Positions 19,799 to 28,531 of a stretch of DNA of 64,000 bases are shown here, piece after piece (position 1 is the first letter of the stretch; each line of letters starts with the position of its first letter). The notes under the pieces were generated by a model. That model was not told the origin of the DNA, ran no database searches, and saw only the letters and a program-made list of their open reading frames with translations. Source of the DNA: Bosea sp. RAC05 (GTDB lineage Bacteria; Pseudomonadota; Alphaproteobacteria; Rhizobiales; Beijerinckiaceae); the NCBI RefSeq assembly GCF_001713455.1, contig NZ_CP016464.1:1239501-1303500 (forward strand), given 5' to 3'. The translations under genes were made by a program, and so were the position numbers.

Positions 19799-20842
19799 AT
19801 GTCGACAAAGCATCTCGTCGCGCTCCTGAACTCTCATATTGAGGGTAACGAGGAGCAGTTCCTTTCCATCGCGCTGCAAGTGGCCGCGCAGGAAGCCCGC
19901 CAGGGCCGTACAGATGATGCCGACAAGCTGAAGCGTCTCGTCCAGAAGGCCCGCGATCAGCACCGAAGTGGCCGGCCGGCCGGCGGGCAGACGCCTATCC
20001 CGTTGGCTCGGCCGCGGGGGGAACTGCAAGGCCTCGTCGAGAGTGCCTATCCCAAAGTGACGCTCGACAGCATGGTCCTATCGGATGATGTGCACGCCCG
20101 TTTGACCCGCGTCGTCCGACAGCAGCAGGAGCGATCGACGCTTCGCGATCACGGTCAGGCCCCGACCACACATATGCTTCTGGTGGGCCCGCCGGGCACA
20201 GGCAAGACCATGACGGCGTCCGCGCTTGCGGGCGAGCTCCACTTGCCGCTGTTCACTGTTCGTCTTGAGGCGCTGTTCAGCCGCTTCTTCGGCGAAACAG
20301 CTGGAAAGCTCCGCCTCCTGTTCGACCAGATCGCGCAGCAGCGGGGCGTCTATCTTCTCGACGAGTTCGATGCGATCGGCGCTCGTCGGGGCGACCCAAA
20401 CGATGTGGGCGAGATACGGCGCGTGCTCAACTCCGTGCTGGCCTTCATGGAAGAGCGCAACTCGACCGACAGCCTCGTGCTGGCGGCGACCAATCACGTC
20501 GAGATCCTTGACGAAGCGCTGGCGCGACGGTTCGACGAAGTGATCGAATATGACCTCCCGGATCCAGCGGCCGCACGCGCAGTCCTCGAGAGGCGGCTTG
20601 GGAAGTTCAAGCTCAGCCCGAGCTCCTGGTCCGCGATCGAGCTAGCGCCCAACGGCCTGAGCCAGGGTGAACTCGTCCGCGCTGCCGACGCTGTGGTGAA
20701 GGATGCGATCCTCGAAGGCACGCCCAAGGTGTTGGCCGAGGCACTTGCCCGGGCGCTCCAGAACCGCCAGACCCTCAAGGGCAAATTCCGCCGTCCAAAC
20801 GGCCGGCAGAGCGGCGACGCCCGCCGGATAGATGACGGATAA
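19799..20842 (+). CDS. AAA+ ATPase paired with a subtilisin-like protease
   Basis: This is a 347-residue single-domain AAA+ ATPase. The N-terminal 90 residues are helical and charged. The ATPase core has Walker A (GPPGTGKTMTA), Walker B (VYLLDEFDAIG), sensor 1 (LAATNH) and an arginine finger (EALARRFDEV). It resembles small FtsH/katanin-like classical AAA proteins without a protease domain. A good Shine-Dalgarno (GGAGGGG) precedes the ATG. The protease gene starts 20 bp after its stop, so the two almost certainly work together. The function is unknown to me; such ATPase/subtilase pairs are suspected of roles in defence or in regulated proteolysis. Confidence 0.85.
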   Translation: MSTKHLVALLNSHIEGNEEQFLSIALQVAAQEARQGRTDDADKLKRLVQKARDQHRSGRPAGGQTPIPLARPRGELQGLVESAYPKVTLDSMVLSDDVHARLTRVVRQQQERSTLRDHGQAPTTHMLLVGPPGTGKTMTASALAGELHLPLFTVRLEALFSRFFGETAGKLRLLFDQIAQQRGVYLLDEFDAIGARRGDPNDVGEIRRVLNSVLAFMEERNSTDSLVLAATNHVEILDEALARRFDEVIEYDLPDPAAARAVLERRLGKFKLSPSSWSAIELAPNGLSQGELVRAADAVVKDAILEGTPKVLAEALARALQNRQTLKGKFRRPNGRQSGDARRIDDG

Positions 20843-20862
20843 TTGCTCGAGGTTGTCTGAGA

Positions 20863-23406
20863 ATGGCGGAGCCTGATGAATTTGGGAGGCGGGAACATCC
20901 GCATATCTCGATCAACGCGTTCCGAGAGGCGACGCAATACGAGTACCCTACGCGCGCGCAACAGCGAAAGCCGCTGCGGGACGACTATGCCGCACACGCC
21001 GACGCCCTCCTAGACCAACTGAGCCAGGCCCTGGGCGCGATGCCCGCGCCCGGCGCAGATCTGCGCTTGGTGATCCAAGGCTTGAAGGCAGGGACGGTTG
21101 TCGAGGTGGTGACACGGCCGCCGGATGAGGCGTCGCGAGCCAAGGCGACGAAGGTACCCGCTGGCCTAGACTTTACCACACAGGACATTGTCGTTCTTAG
21201 AACCGAGCGCCGTGACGACCGAAGCGAAAGCGCGCTCCTGTTCGTTCCCGACGACGCGCGCGCGTTCCTACAAGGCCGCATCGCCGCTTATGGTCGCGAC
21301 CCGGGAAACGCGCGCCGAACGGACATCGATCGTTTCGAGGTGCTTGAGACGTTCGTCGCCGCCCCAGTCCGCTCTCTGTTTGTCGGCGATGTAGACTTCG
21401 ACGCCCCGGATATCCTCTGGTGGGAGCTATGGATTCAAGGTTGGTCGGGTAGAGCCGAGCGCGTAGCCGTGCTCGCGCGCGCAGCCAACCTAGACGTCCA
21501 CGCCGACCGCCTGCTCTTTCCAGACACGACGGTCATTTTCGTCCATGCCGCGGTCGGGCGACTCACCACCTTTGCCGGACATATCCCTGGCGCGGTAGCC
21601 GAGATCCGCCGCGCCACGGGCACCATCGAACCATTCCTTGATCGCGGCGCTGGCGGCATCGCCCACCATGACTGGGTGGCAGAGCTCGCTGGACGAGTTC
21701 TGCTGCCGTCGGACGGAGCGCCGGTCGTATGTGCGCTTGACACTGGGGTGGCGGCCGAGCACCCCCTCATCGCACCCGGCCTTAGGGGCGCCTGGGCCTA
21801 TGATGCCGCTTGGGGCGCTGACGATCATGCCCCGCACGGCGGCCATGGAACGGCTATTGCCGGCCTGATACTCTATGGCGACCTCGAGCCGCACATGAAC
21901 GGTGCTCAGCCCATTGCGCTCACCCACAATGTCGAGTCGATGAAGCTTTTGCCGCCCAACGGGTTTCCGGCGACCACGCCGCCAAGCTACGGGGTTGTAA
22001 CACAGGGCGCCATCGCGCAGGTCGAGATCGAGCGGCCGGGCGAGACGCGGGCCTTTTGCCTCGCCACCTCGGCCGTCGACTTTCCGCCGAACCGCCCATC
22101 GACCTGGAGCGGAGCGCTAGATCAGGTGGCGTCAGGTGCGATGCTGGGCGACGCTGCCGACGGCGTGCCCGCATCCGAAGCAACAAAGCGGCTCGTATTG
22201 GTCGCGACAGGCAACGTCTCCGGCGGCCTGATGGCGCACGTCATGCCCTCGCAACCAATCGAGGACCCAGCACAAAGCTGGAATGCGCTGACGATTGGCG
22301 GCTTCACGCGGAAGGAGCAACTGCCAGCTCCGCCGCCTGCGCTCGAGCCCTCGGTGCCCGCGAACCACCGCAGTCCGTTCAGCAGAGGGTCGCAGTCGCT
22401 GCCTGATGATCTGACGCCGATCAAGCCCGAGGTGCTGTTCGAGGCGGGCAACATGCTTACCGACGACGCGGGGTTCTGCGCGTGGCATGAGGCCGTCTCC
22501 TTGCTGGCCCCCGGCTCGAACGTGGCGGCCGAGCCGTTGGTGCCGTTTTGGGCGACGAGCGCAGCCGCCGGCATGGCGGGAAACTTCATCGGCCGACTCC
22601 AGGCCGCCCTGCCGGAACTCTGGCCCGAGACGTACCGGGCGCTGACCGTGGATTCGGCGGCTTGGCCTCAGCCCATCCGCAAAACGCTGATCGGCCGAGG
22701 CGCTCATTGGAAAACCGGCTCCAAAGCTGACAAGCAGAAGGTGCTGCGCGAGGTCGGCTACGGCGTACCGGACATTGATCGCGCTGTCCTGTCCGCCCGC
22801 AACGACCTGACGATGGTCGCGGAGGCCGAGATCCAGCCGTTTGCGTTCGGCGCCGATGGCCGGTCCGCAGTTTTCAACGAGATGCACTTTTACGATCTGC
22901 CTTGGCCGCGAGCGGCGCTGGAGCAGATCGAGAACGAGATTGTCACAATGAAGGTGACGCTGTCCTACTTTATCGAACCGAACCTGACAGGAAAGGCAGC
23001 GACCCGGCCTGACACATACCGCTCCTTCGGCCTGCGGTTCGCGATGAAGAAGCGCACCGAGACCGAGGCGACTTTCCGCGCGCGTATCAACGCCGCTCAG
23101 GAACGGGACGGCTCGGCCTCCGAAAAGGAGACTGATTGCTGGCTCCTCGGGCCCAAAGCTGTTCAGGCAGGATCCCTGCACTGTGACCTATGGAGGGGCT
23201 ACGCCGTCGATCTCGCAGGCCACGACGCGATCGCTGTTTATCCTGTGGGCGGTTGGTGGAAGTCTCACGCAGGGCAACGGCGGGTCACTGACCGAGGACG
23301 GTATGCGCTCGTCATCTCCATCTGCGCAGCAGGTCAAGCGGTTGACCTCCATAGTGAGATTGTCGCGCAGGTAGCAGTTCGTGAAGCTGTTGTGGTTGAG
23401 CACTGA
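20863..23406 (+). CDS. S8-family (subtilisin-like) serine protease, cytoplasmic
   Basis: This is an 847-residue protein with a catalytic S8 domain in the middle. Asp293 lies in CALDTG, His328 in GGHGTAIAG and Ser566 in WATSAAAGMAG (a variant of the usual GTSxAxP). About 285 residues precede the protease and about 280 follow, with no signal peptide or membrane segment, so it should be cytoplasmic. The N-terminus has no typical secreted prodomain. It follows the AAA+ ATPase by 20 bp and ends just before a gene-poor spacer. The long flanks probably hold substrate-recognition domains that I do not recognise. Confidence 0.85.
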   Translation: MAEPDEFGRREHPHISINAFREATQYEYPTRAQQRKPLRDDYAAHADALLDQLSQALGAMPAPGADLRLVIQGLKAGTVVEVVTRPPDEASRAKATKVPAGLDFTTQDIVVLRTERRDDRSESALLFVPDDARAFLQGRIAAYGRDPGNARRTDIDRFEVLETFVAAPVRSLFVGDVDFDAPDILWWELWIQGWSGRAERVAVLARAANLDVHADRLLFPDTTVIFVHAAVGRLTTFAGHIPGAVAEIRRATGTIEPFLDRGAGGIAHHDWVAELAGRVLLPSDGAPVVCALDTGVAAEHPLIAPGLRGAWAYDAAWGADDHAPHGGHGTAIAGLILYGDLEPHMNGAQPIALTHNVESMKLLPPNGFPATTPPSYGVVTQGAIAQVEIERPGETRAFCLATSAVDFPPNRPSTWSGALDQVASGAMLGDAADGVPASEATKRLVLVATGNVSGGLMAHVMPSQPIEDPAQSWNALTIGGFTRKEQLPAPPPALEPSVPANHRSPFSRGSQSLPDDLTPIKPEVLFEAGNMLTDDAGFCAWHEAVSLLAPGSNVAAEPLVPFWATSAAAGMAGNFIGRLQAALPELWPETYRALTVDSAAWPQPIRKTLIGRGAHWKTGSKADKQKVLREVGYGVPDIDRAVLSARNDLTMVAEAEIQPFAFGADGRSAVFNEMHFYDLPWPRAALEQIENEIVTMKVTLSYFIEPNLTGKAATRPDTYRSFGLRFAMKKRTETEATFRARINAAQERDGSASEKETDCWLLGPKAVQAGSLHCDLWRGYAVDLAGHDAIAVYPVGGWWKSHAGQRRVTDRGRYALVISICAAGQAVDLHSEIVAQVAVREAVVVEH

Positions 23407-23698
23407 CGGGAAGCCGATTTGCCCAAGCTCTGGCCCGCAAGCGGACGTTGCCAGCGACAGCTACGCGCCATACTCGTCCGCCGCACGCGGGTGCGGCGTA
23501 TCGGAATGGGATATATGCGCGCCTTGAGCTATAGACCCCAAGCTGCTCTTCCGGTGACCCGGGCGTCTGCAAGTGTTCTTGTTCATGTGTCACCGGCGGG
23601 GCGTATGAATTGCAGCGTGAGACACGAACACATATATGTCTGCGTGAACATGCGGTCGCCGCATGCCCTGAGGTACCGAAGTTCGAAGATCGCTTATC

Positions 23699-24463
23699 AT
23701 GTCACGCAAGCGACTAAATCCAAACGAGATCGCTGAGTGGGTCGCGCTGGGGTCCCACGCCGAGCGCTTGATGGCGGAGTCGCACAACGCGACAAAGGCA
23801 GCCACCATGGCGGAGATAGCGGCTGAGAACGGGATCACGGAACAGCACGTCCGGCGCCTGATCGCTGGAGTGCGCTTCATCCGCGACGTGTTCGCGACGG
23901 ACCGAGAGCTTGCCCACGCGCTTGAGCGAAGCTCCTACAATTTGACCGAGATCATCGCGCGTTGGCACACACATGATGCGGTCGAAGCGTCTTGCGCGGC
24001 GATCCGATATCACCGGGCCGAAATCAGCCTTGCGGACGTCAAGCGCGGCTATGAAGGCTCGCGCCTTCAACCAGTCCCTGCAAAGACCAGCGACAGTGTG
24101 GACGTTTATCTCAATGCAGTCCGCCGCAAGATTGCGCGCCTTGATCGATGGACCGGATCCACCGAGACCGCGCCACGCCGGATCGAACCTTTTGGCTCGT
24201 TCGATCTCTCGTTTCGGCAGGACAAGAATCAAGAGCTCGGTGTCCTGGCGCCTCGCCCAAACGAGAGTGAAAAAGAAAGGGCTTCGCGCTTCGTCCATGA
24301 TGCAGCGCTCATCCTGGCCGCATCGCAGGTCGGCATCACGACGATTGTAGCGATCCAGAGCGACAGGGATCCGAGGCGATATGGCCGCTGGATCAACGAT
24401 CTGAAAATCGACACGTGCTCGGTGGTGGAGATGACACGCATTATCCAGGAGGACTGGACATGA
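23699..24463 (+). CDS. Hypothetical protein with a helix-turn-helix-like N-terminus
   Basis: This is a 254-residue protein that I do not recognise. Residues 30-60 look like a helix-turn-helix (ATMAEIAAENGITEQHVRRL). A helical middle follows, then a C-terminal half with mixed strand/helix pattern (ALILAASQVGITTIVAIQSD; RRYGRWINDLKID). There is no signal peptide or membrane segment. It lies alone between the ATPase/protease pair and a minus-strand gene pair near the relaxase, so it might regulate the mobile element. The ATG at 23699 has only a weak ribosome-binding site. Confidence 0.65.
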   Translation: MSRKRLNPNEIAEWVALGSHAERLMAESHNATKAATMAEIAAENGITEQHVRRLIAGVRFIRDVFATDRELAHALERSSYNLTEIIARWHTHDAVEASCAAIRYHRAEISLADVKRGYEGSRLQPVPAKTSDSVDVYLNAVRRKIARLDRWTGSTETAPRRIEPFGSFDLSFRQDKNQELGVLAPRPNESEKERASRFVHDAALILAASQVGITTIVAIQSDRDPRRYGRWINDLKIDTCSVVEMTRIIQEDWT

Positions 24464-24511
24464 GAATGGCTCGGTCAAACGACCGAGCCATTCTTAACGT
24501 CAAACTGTGAC

Positions 24512-24835
24512 TCAGCGTTGCGGACTGGCCAGGGCATCCTTCACTAGCTCGGCCTGCTCACGCGCTACTTTCGCCTCAGCGTCGCGTCGCTTGGTCTCGT
24601 CGGCATCAAGATCGTCGGTCACTGATGCCATCGACTTGACGGGGTTGTCGTGCGCTTCTGTCGCGACCTGCTGGATAAAAGGGGAAGATGCGACCCCCCA
24701 GATCGTGCTGATGAGTTTTACGCACGTTTCGGGCCTTAATCGCGGCGACCCAAGATGGATCGACGCCTGCAGCAGGTCGCATGCGCGCCGCGCGATTTCG
24801 TCGTCGCGCGCCTTGCGCTCGTCGTTGGTCATCAC
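24512..24835 (-). CDS. Hypothetical protein beside the relaxase locus
   Basis: This is a 107-residue charged, largely helical protein without membrane segments or recognised motifs. The C-terminal third (DDLDADETKRRDAEAKVARE) looks like a coiled coil. Its start overlaps the stop of the 24832-25143 gene by 4 bp, supporting a two-gene operon divergent from the relaxase. It could be an accessory mobilisation protein, but no family is recognised. Confidence 0.6.
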   Translation of the reverse strand: MMTNDERKARDDEIARRACDLLQASIHLGSPRLRPETCVKLISTIWGVASSPFIQQVATEAHDNPVKSMASVTDDLDADETKRRDAEAKVAREQAELVKDALASPQR

Positions 24836-25143
24836 GCCGTCACCGCCTTGACCTTCGCAGCGGCGATCTCCCGCCGCCTCTTTTCAACAGCAGGCGTGAA
24901 GTCACCTTCCTTCGGCATCACATAGTCGCTGCGGGCCGCCGCATCGACGAGCGCTTCGGCGAGATCGCGCTTCCCCTTCGGCGACGAGTTCTTGGCCGCG
25001 TTATAAGCCGCCTGCAGCACGTGGTGGGTGCGCGTCGTTTCGAAGATCTCCCGCACTCCGTCGAAGACCTTGGCGCGGAGCCTGTGCTCACGCGCGTTCG
25101 CTTTGACGTAACCCTTCAACGCCTTCTCGATCGCTTCGCTCAT
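24832..25143 (-). CDS. Small hypothetical protein divergent from the relaxase gene
   Basis: This is a 103-residue basic, helical protein (MSEAIEKALKGYVKANAREHRL) without known motifs. I chose the ATG at 25143 because AAGGG lies just upstream of it; the frame extends to 25188. Size, charge and position next to a candidate oriT would suit a relaxosome accessory or auxiliary DNA-binding protein. This is inference only. Confidence 0.6.
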   Translation of the reverse strand: MSEAIEKALKGYVKANAREHRLRAKVFDGVREIFETTRTHHVLQAAYNAAKNSSPKGKRDLAEALVDAAARSDYVMPKEGDFTPAVEKRRREIAAAKVKAVTA

Positions 25144-25254
25144 CTCAAACCCTTTCATGTCGTGCTCGGAGTCGAACACAATGACCATATATGCACATCA
25201 CGAAAGCCAGCTCAATATAATGGGTTGAATATAATTAACGAGCATATTAAAAGG

Positions 25255-25350
25255 GGGTCCCCAGGGGGCGAAGCCCCTTGGGCCCGCTATAGCAGTCTGA
25301 GCCGCAAAGCGACGCAGACTGCGCGGTCCCTGCGGGGTTTAGGAAGGCAA
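25255..25350. other. Candidate origin of transfer (oriT) upstream of the relaxase
   Basis: The spacer between the divergent genes is A+T-rich up to about 25250 and then turns into stacked dyads. These are a hairpin at 25263-25279 (AGGGGGC gaa GCCCCTT) and a perfect 8-bp inverted repeat GCAGTCTG / CAGACTGC at 25292-25322 with a 15-nt spacer. Inverted repeats immediately upstream of a MobA/MobL relaxase gene are the usual location of oriT. No nick-site consensus could be assigned. Confidence 0.45.
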
Positions 25351-25363
25351 AACGAGGTCTACC

Positions 25364-27904
25364 GTGTTCGACAGAACCATGCATTTGGCGACAAGCTGGG
25401 TCCGTGCCAAGCGGCATCTCGGCGCGGCCAGTGCGGGTTTGGTCGCGGCCTATATCGCGGGCCTGCGGAGCTTCGAAGGTCATCGCGTCAACAATCCGCA
25501 CGCCAAGACCGACATCGCCTTGTCAGGCCTGAGCCTCCCGGACGGCCTATCAATGTCGCCCAAAGAAGTCTGGCTGCGAGCAGACCGTTTCGAACGGCGC
25601 AAGGATGGCGACTATCAGATGCGGTCGCGTAGTCTGCCCCGGATCGCAAGCCATATGAGATGCTCGTTGCCTCACGCGCTCTCGCCGGAAGCCGCCGAGC
25701 GCGTCACGGTGGCGTTCGCCACATATCTTACATCGGAGTTCGGTCTCGGCGTTCAGTACGCCGCTCACCACAAACGTGACCATCCATGGGACCACGCCCA
25801 TTTCCTGATGACGACGCGGTCGTTTGCAGCAACGAATTTCGGAAAGAAGGTGCGTGCCCTCGACGGCGTGGCAACGCGCAAACGTGAGGCGGGCACCTCC
25901 GAAGAGATCCGCTACACGAAGCGAGACGGCAGCCAGAAAACCATCTCTTCCACGATCGAACACATTCGCGAAAAATGGGCGGGGTTGTTGTCGGCCGAGT
26001 TGGGCCACCCTGTCGATCACCGCTCTTTCGAGCGGCGCGGTCTCGACTTCCAGCCGGTTCCCTACGTATCACGCGGTCAGATAGAGTTTGAAAAGCGGCA
26101 GGCCCGTAAGGGACTGCACCATGGGGACTGGCGCGCAGAGCGGGCAGTTCATCTTTCCGCGCGAAAAGACCCGCAAGTGGTACCGACATTTACACCGTCG
26201 CCGGTCGCACCATTCGAAATGCTCAGCACGACGAAGATGCGCCAAACTGCTCCTGCCGTCGGACCTGACACCGCGCTGCTTCGCGCCTGTACCCGCAAGC
26301 GCCTGCAGGGCATCTCCAACAGCGTCGGCCGGAGTTCCTCGACAGCGCTAATGCTTAAGCAGTTTGTTGAGACGCTAGGCGGGACCGTGCCGGTCCTCGA
26401 ATTTTACGCCAGCGAAAAACTTGCGAGACAGATTGACGGCGGACATCGTCTTGGCTGGCCGCCCGAGCAAGGCGCAGCTCCATCAACTTCATTTGTTCAG
26501 CCGATCACCGCCGTCAAAAAGGCGAAGCCAAAAGCTCCCCGCGACGTTCTGGCAGCGGGAACGTCTATGGTGTTCCTCCAAGCATGCATTCAGCACCTCA
26601 AAGCTATCACGGCGAGCATCAGCAAAACTCCAATGTCGGACCTCGCGCTGACACGTTTGGTAGAGCCGCTCCATGGAGACATGCCCATCTTGGAACTTTA
26701 CGCAGCGGGGCTGCTGCGGAGACAGGTTGCACGCGAACGCGTTGTGGATGAACCGGCAAAAGCCCACAATTCGACCAAACCCATCATCCATCTCAGCCCC
26801 GCTGTGAAGCAGGATAAACCGGGAGTTGGCCGGCACAGAAGGCAGCCGCAGCCGCAACTGGACAAGAGAGTCGCTGTCGTCGAAGCAATACTTGGACAGG
26901 TCAATCAGTCCATCAAGTCCGACCTGATGGCTGCATGTCTGGAGCCACATACCGCACAATCCATTGAGAGAACGAATCTGGCGCTGCAAAAAGAGATCGC
27001 GCGTCGCCAGGACGTAGCACGCGAAGTCACTGAGCTCGGAGTCTCGCGCGCCCGCGACAAGAAGGCGGCAGCGGCGGAGGCCGCCACATTCCGATACACC
27101 TTCACAAAAAGTCTCACGAGATTCGCCGAGGTGATCGAAACGCGCGCTCGCCAGCTGGCCGAAAAGCAGGATGAGGAATTTCGCGGATGGGCAGATGGCG
27201 CGCGCCTGAAGTTAAATGCCCTGGACAAGGTCTCCGGCATCGAACCTCTCGTCCGCCTTGCGGTGATTACACAACTCGCGCGGTCATTCGATGACGAAGC
27301 GGTGGAAATGAGAGATCGGCATGAGCGCGGGTCGCTCGATGCAAACGAGAAATGGCTTAAGGCTGGGCCGAGCGCCAAACCAGTGTCGCTCCCGCGACCT
27401 CTCGCGCCGCAGATGGTAACGTCGGGCGAACTTGGCATAGGGATCTACCCGGGACTGGAGGCGGTTCACGGCGCTCGGTCAGAGGTAAAAACCTCGGAGA
27501 AAACGCGGTCACCGACGACATCGGATACAGCTCAGACCGTCGCCTTCATCGGCACTGACGATAAGCTGCTGCTCGACGAGGTCGCTGACAGATTGATGGT
27601 CGATCACAAACCAACATCCCACGCCATGTCGGTCTTGGCCAGGCTGTCGAACGAGACGGTTGAAAGCTTCTCCCATCGCTCAAAGGAGCGGCTTGCCTCG
27701 GTAGACGAGCCGGCCTCTCCGCGCGGTTGGCCGGATTTGAATGCTGATATCGCCCGCAGTAAATTTCCCGAGCTACGGCACATGCTCCAACAACGCGATG
27801 GAGTAGGGATCCCGGCAGCGATAGACGGCCCATTTTCGGTAGCTATGCGATCACGCAGGAGCCGCCGAATTGTCCGTGACCTCTTCTTGCCGGATCGGGA
27901 CTGA
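25364..27904 (+). CDS. MobA/MobL-family (MOBQ-type) conjugative relaxase
   Basis: This is an 846-residue protein. The N-terminal 250 residues carry the relaxase domain: an early AAYIAGLRSF block, the metal-binding histidine motif in HPWDHAHFLMTTR, and VDHRSFERRGL typical of MobA/MobL. The remaining 600 residues are mostly helical, without an obvious helicase or primase motif. The family nicks oriT and leads the DNA strand during mobilisation. The GTG at 25364 follows GAGG at 7 nt; an ATG at 25379 is the alternative. No type IV secretion genes are in the window, so the element would be mobilisable rather than self-transmissible, unless they lie to the left. Confidence 0.85.
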   Translation: MFDRTMHLATSWVRAKRHLGAASAGLVAAYIAGLRSFEGHRVNNPHAKTDIALSGLSLPDGLSMSPKEVWLRADRFERRKDGDYQMRSRSLPRIASHMRCSLPHALSPEAAERVTVAFATYLTSEFGLGVQYAAHHKRDHPWDHAHFLMTTRSFAATNFGKKVRALDGVATRKREAGTSEEIRYTKRDGSQKTISSTIEHIREKWAGLLSAELGHPVDHRSFERRGLDFQPVPYVSRGQIEFEKRQARKGLHHGDWRAERAVHLSARKDPQVVPTFTPSPVAPFEMLSTTKMRQTAPAVGPDTALLRACTRKRLQGISNSVGRSSSTALMLKQFVETLGGTVPVLEFYASEKLARQIDGGHRLGWPPEQGAAPSTSFVQPITAVKKAKPKAPRDVLAAGTSMVFLQACIQHLKAITASISKTPMSDLALTRLVEPLHGDMPILELYAAGLLRRQVARERVVDEPAKAHNSTKPIIHLSPAVKQDKPGVGRHRRQPQPQLDKRVAVVEAILGQVNQSIKSDLMAACLEPHTAQSIERTNLALQKEIARRQDVAREVTELGVSRARDKKAAAAEAATFRYTFTKSLTRFAEVIETRARQLAEKQDEEFRGWADGARLKLNALDKVSGIEPLVRLAVITQLARSFDDEAVEMRDRHERGSLDANEKWLKAGPSAKPVSLPRPLAPQMVTSGELGIGIYPGLEAVHGARSEVKTSEKTRSPTTSDTAQTVAFIGTDDKLLLDEVADRLMVDHKPTSHAMSVLARLSNETVESFSHRSKERLASVDEPASPRGWPDLNADIARSKFPELRHMLQQRDGVGIPAAIDGPFSVAMRSRRSRRIVRDLFLPDRD

Positions 27905-28084
27905 CGCCGTGGTCCGGTCGCGCGCGCACCGCGCGACATATCCCGGTTATCTCTAGTGACGCGGGAGCTGGAAACGAAGATTCTGGAGAGAAGAGCAATA
28001 CGGAACTCGATGACGAGGACCCCCAGGAGCATGACCCGACGAGGGCGGCCGTGGGCCTGATCTTCGAGACGGATTCTTCTTCCC

Positions 28085-28531
28085 ATGACGACCAAGACGA
28101 CCGGCGTCGACAACGCCCGCCCGGATGACGACGAGATGCGCCTGTACCAGCGCGCCTATACGAGCCACCAGCAGGCTGACAGCCTGTATCTCCGCTGGGA
28201 GGCATGCATGGCGCATGCACTCCTGCTGGAGCAGGATCCCGGCCGGATCTACGGCGACTACGGCGACCTCAACGGTCGCCAGCTCGGCGAAGGGGCCCGC
28301 TGCGCCGCGCGACGCTTCGCGGTTCTCCTGGCCGAGCCGCCCGCCATGGTGGCGGCGATCCTCGAGCTCAAGATCACGATCTACGAGGCAATGGCCCGCG
28401 ACGATGACGAGATGCGGCGATCGCGTGCCGCCGCCATGATCGAGATGGCGATGCACCAGGACGCCCGTGATCTCGGCATCGTGCTGACCAAGCTGCCCCT
28501 CGGCGTCAAGTCTGAAGCGGGGACGCACTGA
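28085..28531 (+). CDS. Hypothetical protein upstream of the exonuclease
   Basis: This is a 148-residue, all-helical protein (LYQRAYTSHQQADSLYLRWE) with no recognised family. Its stop overlaps the exonuclease start by one base (TGATG), indicating translational coupling and probably functional linkage. No signal or membrane segment. Confidence 0.65.
   Translation: MTTKTTGVDNARPDDDEMRLYQRAYTSHQQADSLYLRWEACMAHALLLEQDPGRIYGDYGDLNGRQLGEGARCAARRFAVLLAEPPAMVAAILELKITIYEAMARDDDEMRRSRAAAMIEMAMHQDARDLGIVLTKLPLGVKSEAGTH

Noticed and set aside
23620..23665. The ACATATATGT palindrome near 23630 as a partition or operator site
   Set aside because: Single short A+T palindrome; no repeats of it nearby, so not supported.
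23419..23736. A 105-codon plus-strand frame after the protease gene
   Set aside because: It has no ribosome-binding site, overlaps the 23699 gene in another frame, and looks random.
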